Shown here: positions 1 through 6,325 of the stretch, piece by piece
Layout of the letters: each line of letters opens with the position of its first letter
Numbering within the stretch: the first letter of the stretch is position 1
Assembly (NCBI GenBank): GCA_964481755.1
Contig: CAYZVH010000022.1
Location: 1-27,847, forward strand
Direction of reading: 5' to 3'
Length of the DNA: 27,847 bases
DNA from: Phocaeicola_A sp964481755
GTDB taxonomy: Bacteria; Bacteroidota; Bacteroidia; Bacteroidales; Bacteroidaceae
Notes under the pieces: generated by a model
The model's database searches: none
What the model was told of the DNA's origin: nothing
Seen by the model: the letters and a program-made list of their open reading frames with translations, nothing else
Made by a program: the position numbers and the translations under genes

Positions 1-55
1 GGCGTAAGCCAGCAGATTTACAGTCTGCCCCATTTGGCCACTCTGGTATTTGCCC
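1..55 (-). tRNA. tRNA-Tyr (GTA), 3' part cut off by window edge
   Basis: Read on the minus strand, the sequence gives an acceptor 5' strand GGGCAAA, then T8-A9, and a D arm with CC...GG pairing. The anticodon stem-loop is GCAGA-CTGTAAA-TCTGC, with anticodon GTA. The start of a long class II variable arm (GGCTTACGCC) runs into the window edge. The T arm, acceptor 3' strand and CCA end lie outside. A long variable arm with GTA is the bacterial tRNA-Tyr pattern. The 5' end at position 55 is set by the acceptor stem and T8/A9 spacing; it cannot be checked against the missing 3' strand. Confidence 0.93.
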
Positions 56-93
56 ATTCCCGCACCTGTTAGGTTTCCCTCTCAAATGCGGTG

Positions 94-101
94 CAAAGGT
101 A
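94..101 (-). promoter_or_regulatory. -7 box of tRNA-Tyr promoter
   Basis: The minus strand reads TACCTTTG, an exact match to the Bacteroidetes -7 consensus TAnnTTTG, about 40 nt upstream of the mature tRNA 5' end. It sits just beyond the ribH stop codon, so the tRNA can be transcribed independently of ribH. I see no clean TTTG -33 element. Confidence 0.6.
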
Positions 102-104
102 CAA

Positions 105-599
105 CTATTTTTTGAATCTGCAAGCTAAATCAATCATTTTTATTGCGGTCACTGCACATTCGTCTCCTTTGTTGCCCAGTTTGCCGCCAGCGCGGTCCTC
201 GGCTTGTTGCATATTATCTGTTGTCAGCAGTCCGTAAATGACTGGTATCTTGCCTTCTGCATTCAGCTGGGCGATGCCTTGGGTGGTGCCTGCGCATACA
301 TAGTCGAAGTGGGGAGTGTCGCCTCTTACCACACTACCCAGTGCGATGACCGCGTCCACCTGGCCGCTCTGGATGAAGAGTGATGAGCCAAAAGTGAGCT
401 CAAAACTGCCCGGTACGGTGCGTACGGTGATGTTCTCGTCCTTGGCACCATGCTTTTTCAGCGTGTTGAGCGCACCTTGGAGCAAGGCTCCGGTGATGTT
501 GAAGTTCCATTCTGAAACGACGATGCCGAAGCGCATGTTGCTGGCGTCGGGCACCGAGTTGAAATCATAGTCCGATAAGTTGTGATATGCTGTTGCCAT
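105..599 (-). CDS. ribH: 6,7-dimethyl-8-ribityllumazine synthase
   Basis: This 164-residue protein has the normal length for lumazine synthase. The enzyme condenses 5-amino-6-ribitylaminouracil with 3,4-dihydroxy-2-butanone 4-phosphate in the penultimate step of riboflavin synthesis, in the cytoplasm. Family motifs appear in order: FGIVVSEWN near residue 24, VPGSFEL at 62-68, ALGSVVRGDTPHFDYV at 86-101 with the catalytic histidine at 97, and GLLTTDN followed by AEDRAGGKLGNKG (123-145), which binds phosphate. The ATG at 599 gives an N-terminal extension of about 20 residues before the core, usual in this group. The gene lies downstream of the TPR gene but is separated from it by a likely terminator. 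No other rib gene is in the window, so the pathway is scattered. Confidence 0.97.
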   Translation of the reverse strand: MATAYHNLSDYDFNSVPDASNMRFGIVVSEWNFNITGALLQGALNTLKKHGAKDENITVRTVPGSFELTFGSSLFIQSGQVDAVIALGSVVRGDTPHFDYVCAGTTQGIAQLNAEGKIPVIYGLLTTDNMQQAEDRAGGKLGNKGDECAVTAIKMIDLACRFKK

Positions 600-690
600 A
601 TGCTAAATGTTTATGATTGTTCTGATGTATGTCGTCTTCCGAGGAACGGCCGCCGTCTGACGCATTCTGTATGGGCGGGCTGTCTGCCTC

Positions 691-738
691 TTAAAAACGG
701 AGGCGTGAACTACACCACGATGAGCATAATTCACGCCT
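691..738 (-). terminator. Rho-independent terminator after the TPR gene
   Basis: A perfect 9-bp stem (AGGCGTGAA at 701-709 with TTCACGCCT at 730-738) encloses a 20-nt loop. On the minus strand it is followed by CCGTTTTTAA, a U tract of five. It lies 33 nt past the TPR stop and about 90 nt before ribH, so most TPR transcripts should end here. The loop is long for a classic terminator. Confidence 0.6.
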
Positions 739-771
739 ATAAAAATATACTATGGAAAACGTTCGATTGGA

Positions 772-1443
772 TTATTTCGATGCACGCTCGATGTACTTAT
801 CAATCTCCATCGACTGGTAAGAGTTGAAGTATTTATCCTTAATCGTCTGATAAACCTTCACTGCCTCGGCGTTCTTACCCAGTTTCTCGTAAATCTGTCC
901 GGCTTTCACCAAGTAGATGGGGCTCATGCTTTGTGAGTCGGCCATGTCGGCTGCATCCTTCAGGGTAGAAGCGGCTTTCTCCAACTCACCGAGTTGTGCG
1001 TAGCAGTCGCCCATAGCACCTTTGATGGCGGGAGCAATCACCAGGTCGTTACCGCTGAAGTCCTCCAGATAGTCGAGAGCCTCTTTGTACTTGTCCAGTT
1101 TAGCGTAGCACAATCCGGCGTAAGCCTTGGCCAAGTTACCAGCCTTGGTTCCGCTGTATTCATCGGCCACCTTCAGGAAACCTACGTTGCCTATTGAATC
1201 GCCGTCGAGTGCCAGTTGGTACTCCTCGGCATCGAAATATTGCTGACCGGCGAACAAAGCCTCCGATGCTTTGCGCTCACGCGGCTCAGCGATGAAATTC
1301 TTGTAAATAACCACGCCGGCAATCACGATGATGATTGCTGCGATGATGGCGATAATCGCCTTTTTGTTCTTCTCCAGAAATGCTTCCGACTGGCTCAAAG
1401 CCTCTTCCACATTTACAGCTTCTTGTTTTTTCTGTTCTGCCAT
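772..1443 (-). CDS. Membrane-anchored TPR protein (YfgM-like)
   Basis: This 223-residue protein has a short charged cytoplasmic N-terminus and one strongly hydrophobic segment at about residues 29-47 (Ile/Ala/Val-rich). The rest is helical, with tetratricopeptide-like repeats such as AYAGLCYAKLDKYKEALDYL, AIKGAMGDCYAQLGELEKAA and KAGQIYEKLGKNAEAVKVYQ. The hydrophobic segment is not followed by a signal peptidase site, so it is read as an anchor with the TPR domain in the periplasm. The layout resembles YfgM/BamD-like tetratricopeptide proteins of Bacteroidetes, but the specific partner is unknown. It is divergent from recF and has its own -7 box 49 nt upstream. Confidence 0.85.
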   Translation of the reverse strand: MAEQKKQEAVNVEEALSQSEAFLEKNKKAIIAIIAAIIIVIAGVVIYKNFIAEPRERKASEALFAGQQYFDAEEYQLALDGDSIGNVGFLKVADEYSGTKAGNLAKAYAGLCYAKLDKYKEALDYLEDFSGNDLVIAPAIKGAMGDCYAQLGELEKAASTLKDAADMADSQSMSPIYLVKAGQIYEKLGKNAEAVKVYQTIKDKYFNSYQSMEIDKYIERASK

Positions 1444-1491
1444 ATCTATTATTTTTATTATTATCTAATCTGACACTATTTTTCAGGTCAG

Positions 1492-1499
1492 CAAAAGTA
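1492..1499 (-). promoter_or_regulatory. -7 box of the TPR gene promoter
   Basis: The minus strand reads TACTTTTG, matching TAnnTTTG. A near -33 element, TTTA, occurs 19 nt further upstream. This gives a leader of about 40 nt to the ATG at 1443 and lies in the divergent TPR/recF spacer. Confidence 0.6.
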
Positions 1500-1579
1500 A
1501 TCTATTTCTATCTATAAATAAAATTTCGGCCTATCTTTTTTCAAATTAAATCTCTTACGCATCGTTTGGAAGGAGAATT

Positions 1580-1600
1580 ATGTCTACATTTGCCGTATGA
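1580..1600 (+). CDS. Possible six-codon leader peptide coupled to recF
   Basis: An ATG at 1580 follows a strong Shine-Dalgarno-like GAAGGAGA (1569-1576) at good spacing and encodes M-S-T-F-A-V-stop. Its TGA (1598-1600) overlaps the recF ATG (1597-1599) in the ATGA arrangement typical of translational coupling. The recF ATG itself is 20 nt from that Shine-Dalgarno, too far to use it directly. No similarity can be claimed for so short a peptide. The alternative is that the purine run is chance, since Bacteroidetes depend little on Shine-Dalgarno pairing. Confidence 0.3.
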   Translation: MSTFAV

Positions 1601-2694
1601 TTTTGAAACGCATATCCATAGTAAACTACAAGAATCTGGAGCAGGCCGAGCTGGTTTTCTCTCCTAAGATAAACTGTTTCATCGGACAAAACGGTATGGG
1701 TAAGACCAATCTGCTGGATGCGGTCTATTACCTGTCGTTCTGCAAGAGCGCGTCTAATCCTATTGATTCCCAGGTTATTCGTCACGATCAGGAGTACTTC
1801 GTCATCCAAGGTTTCTACGAGATGGAGGACGGTACGATGGAAGAGATTTACTGTGGTATGAAGCGTCGGCACAAGAAGCAGTTCAAGCGCAACAAGAAGG
1901 AGTACACCCGCTTGGCGGACCACATCGGCTTCGTGCCGCTGATACAGATTTCTCCGGCCGACTCCGACCTGATATCGGGGGGTAGTGAAGAGCGCCGTCG
2001 GTTCATGGATGTGGTAATTTCACAGTACGACAAGTCGTATCTGGATGCCTTGATGCGTTACAACCGCGCTCTCACTCAGCGTAATACGCTGCTGAAGCAG
2101 GATGCTGAGCCCGATTCGGGGCTGATGGATGTGTGGGAAGAGATGATGGCCACCACAGGCGAGGTCATATTCCAGAAACGTACGCAGTTCATCGAAGCGT
2201 TCATCCCTACATTCCAATCTTTTTACTCCTACATCTCGCAGGACGGTGAGCCGGTGGGCCTGACCTACCTGTCTCAACTGCAGACCCATAACCTGGCGCA
2301 GTCGTTGCACGACAACCGTATGCGCGACCGCATTGTGGGCTATTCGCTCGTGGGGGTTCACAAGGACGACCTGGAGATGAAACTCGATGGTTACCCCATG
2401 AAGCGGGAAGGGTCGCAGGGCCAGAACAAGACCTTCTTGATAGCGTTAAAGCTGGCGCAGTTCGATTTCTTGAAGAAGACTGGCAGCAACACCACGCCCT
2501 TGCTGTTGCTCGACGACATCTTCGATAAGCTGGATACCCAGCGGGTGGAGCAGATTGTGAAACTGGTGGCTGGTGATAGCTTCGGACAAATCTTCATCAC
2601 AGACACTAACCGCAAACATCTTGATAAGATTCTGCAGAAGACCGAACAAGACTACAAGCTGTTCGAAATTAACCATGGGGAGGTGGTAGGATGA
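1597..2694 (+). CDS. recF: DNA replication and repair protein RecF
   Basis: This 365-residue SMC-like ATPase loads RecA at single-strand gaps with RecO and RecR. It has the Walker A GQNGMGKT at residues 30-37, the ABC signature region ISGGSEERRRFMD near 126-138, and Walker B LLLLDDIFDKLD near 301-312. Length is normal for RecF. The start MILKRISIVNYKNL is the conserved beginning of the family, so the ATG at 1597 is preferred over any upstream codon. The gene overlaps DUF721 by 4 nt (ATGA), so the two are translated together. An imperfect -7 match TATCTTTT lies at 1532-1539. TACATTTG at 1585-1592 matches the consensus but would give a leaderless message. Confidence 0.97.
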   Translation: MILKRISIVNYKNLEQAELVFSPKINCFIGQNGMGKTNLLDAVYYLSFCKSASNPIDSQVIRHDQEYFVIQGFYEMEDGTMEEIYCGMKRRHKKQFKRNKKEYTRLADHIGFVPLIQISPADSDLISGGSEERRRFMDVVISQYDKSYLDALMRYNRALTQRNTLLKQDAEPDSGLMDVWEEMMATTGEVIFQKRTQFIEAFIPTFQSFYSYISQDGEPVGLTYLSQLQTHNLAQSLHDNRMRDRIVGYSLVGVHKDDLEMKLDGYPMKREGSQGQNKTFLIALKLAQFDFLKKTGSNTTPLLLLDDIFDKLDTQRVEQIVKLVAGDSFGQIFITDTNRKHLDKILQKTEQDYKLFEINHGEVVG

Positions 2695-2981
2695 AACGAA
2701 GCGATGCGAAACCGATAGGCGACATGATTCGCCAAGTGATGCGTGAGCAGGGATTGGAGTCGCCGCTGAACGAATATCGTCTCATCCAGTCTTGGTCCGA
2801 CGTGCTTGGACGCACCATCGCCTCGTACACTACACGGCTTTTTATCAAGAACCAGGTGCTATACGTGCAACTCACTTCACCCGCCCTACGCCAGGAGTTG
2901 ATGATGGGGCGCGAACTGTTGATTCGCAAACTCAACCAGACCGTAGGGGCACAAGTCATCACCAATATTGTATTTCAGTAG
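2691..2981 (+). CDS. DUF721 (DciA-like) protein
   Basis: This 96-residue basic protein is all DUF721 domain, with the pattern IGDMIRQVMREQGLESPLNEYRLIQSW...LYVQLTSPALRQELMM. DUF721 is the core of DciA, the ancestral loader of the replicative helicase DnaB in many bacteria that lack DnaC/DnaI. Sitting in a 4-nt overlap behind recF fits a role at replication forks. I infer helicase loading from the family; nothing in this short sequence proves it. It ends in a convergent spacer facing the cyclo-ligase gene. Confidence 0.88.
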   Translation: MKRSDAKPIGDMIRQVMREQGLESPLNEYRLIQSWSDVLGRTIASYTTRLFIKNQVLYVQLTSPALRQELMMGRELLIRKLNQTVGAQVITNIVFQ

Positions 2982-3144
2982 ATTCAAGCTCTGCAAGAAT
3001 AAAAGTGTTGGATTAACGACCTATATACTCATTGATATGTGTCTACAGGCCACCAAGCCAACCATGTTTGGGCTTGCGTAACTTGTGTCAGCAGATTGTT
3101 GGACTGAACGTGCTGCTGGCCATTCCTTGGCTATTGCATCTCGG

Positions 3145-3699
3145 TTATTCACTAACCAACCACCCTTCGTTCGTCAGCACGGCATCCATCTTCCGGTCGA
3201 ATGGCTCGCAGGGTATTTCGTCCAACACCTGGAAGTCGTAACATATACCTATATTATATGTATGGAGTTTGGGCAGGAGGCGGTCGTAGTAACCTTTGCC
3301 CCGGCCGAGTCGGTTGCCACAGGTGTCGAATGCCATACCAGGAATCACGGCCACGTCTATCCGGTCGTAGTCGGTGAACAGGTCACCCACGGGCTCAGCT
3401 ATACCGTATGCTCCCACCCGCAGGTCGTCCTTGCCGGTGTAGCGGCGAAGCTCCAGCTCGTCGCCCACCACCACGGGGAGCAGAATCTCCTTTCGTCTGC
3501 TCCACTCCTCCACCAGTTGGTGTGTGTAGACTTCATCGGGCAGGGAGTGGTAGAGCAGTACCACCTGTGCCTCGGCAAACCGCTGATGTTGCTCCAGCAG
3601 TTGCCTCAGTGCGGCGGACTTTGCTAGGCAGACCTCCGCACTATGGGCGGTCTTGCGCTGCTTGATGAGTTTCCGTAGTTCCTTTTTCTCGCTTACCAT
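3145..3699 (-). CDS. 5-formyltetrahydrofolate cyclo-ligase
   Basis: This 184-residue cytoplasmic enzyme converts 5-formyl-THF and ATP to 5,10-methenyl-THF. The family signature GNRLGRGKGYYDR is at residues 128-140 and provides phosphate and Mg-ATP contacts. The basic N-terminal helix (KKELRKLIKQRK) is the usual start of the family. Length is normal (YgfA/MTHFS type). It is the last gene of the long minus-strand operon, 42 nt after the S41 peptidase stop. A small hairpin in that gap may modulate its expression. Confidence 0.95.
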   Translation of the reverse strand: MVSEKKELRKLIKQRKTAHSAEVCLAKSAALRQLLEQHQRFAEAQVVLLYHSLPDEVYTHQLVEEWSRRKEILLPVVVGDELELRRYTGKDDLRVGAYGIAEPVGDLFTDYDRIDVAVIPGMAFDTCGNRLGRGKGYYDRLLPKLHTYNIGICYDFQVLDEIPCEPFDRKMDAVLTNEGWLVSE

Positions 3700-3714
3700 T
3701 TGGTTTGCATTCTT

Positions 3715-3737
3715 GTTGGTTATTGAATGGAACCAAC
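3715..3737 (-). other. Intercistronic hairpin between S41 peptidase and cyclo-ligase
   Basis: A perfect 7-bp inverted repeat, GTTGGTT and AACCAAC, with a 9-nt loop lies between the peptidase stop (3742) and the cyclo-ligase start (3699). There is no U tract after it on the minus strand, so it is more likely a processing or stability element than a terminator. It may also be chance. Confidence 0.35.
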
Positions 3738-3741
3738 TTTC

Positions 3742-5397
3742 TTACTCCTTCCCAGAGGTCTTCTCCTCGGGCGCTTGAGGGAAGGCTTCTCCATTGGTCA
3801 GTATCTCCACGGCCTTCTTCACCGTCGGGTCGTCTTGGTTAAGGTAAGCCACATACTCTTCCGTACCCAGCATGTTGTAGATGATGCCGCCGTAGATGAG
3901 ACGCTCCAGCAACTTATGCGACTTGCTGATCATCAAGTTGCGTCGCTTCACGTCGCGTGTCTCGGCAAAGCGTACGAACTTTTCTACCAGATTCTGGCGC
4001 TTCAGGTAGGCGAGCATCGTCTTGTAGTTGTCATACTTACTCAGAGACTCGCGGTTTGTGTCGGTGTACTGGAAGGTGAACTCGTTGTGCAGACGGTTGT
4101 TTACCACGGTGGAGTAGTACGATGTGTAGCCCACGGTGTCCTGCGGCACAAAGATGTCAGGCATGATGCCGCCACCGCCGTAAACCACACGGCCCAGTGA
4201 AGTATAGTAAATCTCGTCCTCGTTCTGTCGGATGCTGTCCTGCGAGAAGAACTCTCCGTGGTCGAATCGGTTGATGATGTCCATCTCGTAATTTTCGTCC
4301 TTTCCGTTGGAATAGGGTTTCTGTATGCATCGGCCCGACGGGGTGTAGTAGCGTGCGATGGTCAGCCGCATGGCCGATCCGTCCTTGAACTCAATGGGCT
4401 GTTGCACCAGTCCCTTGCCGAATGAGCGGCGGCCGATGATGGTTCCGCGGTCGTTGTCCTGTATGGCACCGGCGAAGATTTCGCTGGCCGAGGCCGATGA
4501 CTCGTTTATCAGTACCACCAGCGGGGTTTGCTGGTTGGTGCCTCTGCCGTCCGACAGGTAGTCCTGGCGCGGCGACTTGCGTCCGCTGGTGTAGACAATC
4601 ATCCGGTCCTTCGGAAGAAACTCGTTCACCATCTGTATGCAGGCACCCATGTAGCCGCCTGTGTTGTCGCGCAGGTCGATGATGAGGTTCTCGAAACCAT
4701 CCTGTGCCAAGGTGGCGATGCCGATGATCATCTCAGCGTAGGTCGTTTCGCCGAACTTGTTTATCTTGATGTAGCCAGTCTTGTCGTTGAGCATGTAGGC
4801 GGCGTCCACGCTCTTGATGGGAATGTCGCCGCGCACGATGGTGAACGAGAGGATGTCCTTCACGCCCCGGCGGTAGATGCCCAGTTTCACCTCAGTTCCC
4901 TTCGGACCTTTCAGCTTGGCCATGGTGGTGGTGTTGGTCACCTCTTTGCCGACGAACATGGTGTCGTTGACCGACACGATGCGGTCGCCCGGCATCAGTC
5001 CCACCTTCTCCGATGGGCCACCTTTGATGACGTCGCTGATGTAGATGGTGTCATGCTGTATGGTGAACGACACGCCGATGCCACTGAAGTGTCCCTTCAG
5101 TTCGGAGGTCGTGGCCTCTATGTCCTTAGCCGGGATGTAGGTGGAGTGGGGGTCCAGCTCGGCCAGTATCTGCGGCATGGCCTTCTCCACTAGGTCCGTC
5201 ATCTTCACCGTGTCGACGTACTGGTCGTCCACGATGCGCAACAGGTCGTTCAGCTTGTTGGACGAGGTGTTGATGATGCTCAACCGGTTGTTGGAGAAGA
5301 GGTTGGCGTAGAATGTCCCTATCAGGATGCCCACCACTATGCTGGCGGCTATGATGATGGGTATGTAGCGTTTTGAGGAGTTTTTGTTGTCGCTCAT
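3742..5397 (-). CDS. S41 family C-terminal processing peptidase (CtpA/Tsp-like)
   Basis: This 551-residue protein has an N-terminal membrane segment at about residues 11-30, so it is anchored with the catalytic part in the periplasm. A PDZ domain (about 88-190, with GIGVSF and GGPSEKVGLMPGDRI) binds substrate C-termini. The catalytic dyad is visible: Ser303 in ESSASASEIFAGA and Lys328 in GRRSFGKGLVQ. The 25-residue spacing is the same as in E. coli Tsp. The fold signature DLRDNTGG is at 241-248. The C-terminal 150 residues are helical, as in Bacteroidetes homologues. The gene starts 13 nt after the dCMP deaminase stop, within the Crp-led operon. Confidence 0.95.
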   Translation of the reverse strand: MSDNKNSSKRYIPIIIAASIVVGILIGTFYANLFSNNRLSIINTSSNKLNDLLRIVDDQYVDTVKMTDLVEKAMPQILAELDPHSTYIPAKDIEATTSELKGHFSGIGVSFTIQHDTIYISDVIKGGPSEKVGLMPGDRIVSVNDTMFVGKEVTNTTTMAKLKGPKGTEVKLGIYRRGVKDILSFTIVRGDIPIKSVDAAYMLNDKTGYIKINKFGETTYAEMIIGIATLAQDGFENLIIDLRDNTGGYMGACIQMVNEFLPKDRMIVYTSGRKSPRQDYLSDGRGTNQQTPLVVLINESSASASEIFAGAIQDNDRGTIIGRRSFGKGLVQQPIEFKDGSAMRLTIARYYTPSGRCIQKPYSNGKDENYEMDIINRFDHGEFFSQDSIRQNEDEIYYTSLGRVVYGGGGIMPDIFVPQDTVGYTSYYSTVVNNRLHNEFTFQYTDTNRESLSKYDNYKTMLAYLKRQNLVEKFVRFAETRDVKRRNLMISKSHKLLERLIYGGIIYNMLGTEEYVAYLNQDDPTVKKAVEILTNGEAFPQAPEEKTSGKE

Positions 5398-5410
5398 AAT
5401 ATCTTTTTGT

Positions 5411-5845
5411 TTACTCGTTCATATTCATATATACTAACTCGATGCCGGCTCGCCGTAGCAGGTTGATGCCGTCCTCCAGTCGGTACTCTTCGGAGTAGAC
5501 CACCCGTCGGATGCCTGCTTGGATAATCAGTTTGGCGCACTCGATGCAAGGCGCTGCCGTGGCGTACATCGTGGCCCCCTCGCTGCTGTTGCCCGAGCGC
5601 GCTATCTTGGTGATGGCGTTCGCCTCGGCATGGAGCACGTAGGGCTTGGTCACGTTGTTGTCGTCCTCGCACACGTTCTCGAATCCCGACGGGGTGCCGT
5701 TGTATCCGTCCGAGATGATCATCTTGTCCTTCACGATGAGCACGCCCACCTTGCGGCGTCGGCAGTAGGAGTTTTCTGCCCAGATGGCAGCCATGCGAAG
5801 GTATCGCTTGTCCAGTTCCAGTTGTTTGAGTTCGGCGTTTGTCAT
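5411..5845 (-). CDS. dCMP deaminase family protein (ComEB-like)
   Basis: This 144-residue zinc deaminase probably converts dCMP to dUMP for thymidylate synthesis. The zinc site is complete: His72-Ala-Glu74 in LHAEANA and the PCIEC pair Cys100/Cys103. The upstream motif DGYNGTPSGFENVCED is typical of dCMP deaminases and distinguishes it from cytidine deaminase. The family is also called ComEB because of its place in Bacillus competence operons, but no competence gene is present here. It lies 5 nt after the lipoprotein gene and 13 nt before the peptidase. Confidence 0.93.
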   Translation of the reverse strand: MTNAELKQLELDKRYLRMAAIWAENSYCRRRKVGVLIVKDKMIISDGYNGTPSGFENVCEDDNNVTKPYVLHAEANAITKIARSGNSSEGATMYATAAPCIECAKLIIQAGIRRVVYSEEYRLEDGINLLRRAGIELVYMNMNE

Positions 5846-5850
5846 GTCAA

Positions 5851-6321
5851 TCAGTCACTTAAAGGGTAAAACAATAGGTACGGTCCGCTCGCCTGGTGGA
5901 TGCTGAGCTGGTGTGTGTCGCCCTCGTAGCGGGTGGCGTTCTTCAGGATGTTTATCATCTGCCGGCTTATCTCGTCACTGCCTGTCACGCTACTGGCGTT
6001 CTGAAAGCTGAAGGAGATGGTGTGGTCCTCGCCGTTCACCGTCCAGGTGCCCGAGAACGATTTGTTGGTCGTGCGGCAAGTGAACTGGTCCTCGGCGAAG
6101 GTGATGATGTAGCAGTCGTCCGCACTGTCGTTCAGCTTCTGCTGGTTCTCCTGGGTCATTGCGTTTTGCGACGAGCTCTGCCGAATGCACGACAGCTTCC
6201 AGGTGTGGCCTATGAAGATGGCGCCTAAGTCGTCGCTGTCGCTGCAGGCCGTGGCTAGTAGCATCAGTGGTAGCAGCAACATCCATATGACTTTTGTTAT
6301 CTTTATCATAATATTCTTCAT
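5851..6321 (-). CDS. Small lipoprotein, DUF4847-like
   Basis: This 156-residue protein has a lipoprotein signal: basic start MKNIMIKITK, a hydrophobic stretch, and the lipobox LLATAC with Cys26. The following SDSDD would favour transport to the outer membrane rather than inner-membrane retention, though sorting rules in Bacteroidetes differ. The mature part looks like a lipocalin-type beta fold (GHTWKLSCI, YIITFAEDQFTCRTTNKSFSGTWTV, TISFSFQN). I believe this is the DUF4847 family from its neighbours and pattern, but could not search. An ATG four codons in (6309) is an alternative start. It begins 4 nt after the M3 peptidase stop. Confidence 0.75.
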   Translation of the reverse strand: MKNIMIKITKVIWMLLLPLMLLATACSDSDDLGAIFIGHTWKLSCIRQSSSQNAMTQENQQKLNDSADDCYIITFAEDQFTCRTTNKSFSGTWTVNGEDHTISFSFQNASSVTGSDEISRQMINILKNATRYEGDTHQLSIHQASGPYLLFYPLSD

Positions 6322-6325
6322 TCGT

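Noticed and set aside
600..690. A possible FMN riboswitch before ribH
   Set aside because: The leader of about 90 nt lacks the conserved RFN sequence blocks and is too short after the upstream terminator.
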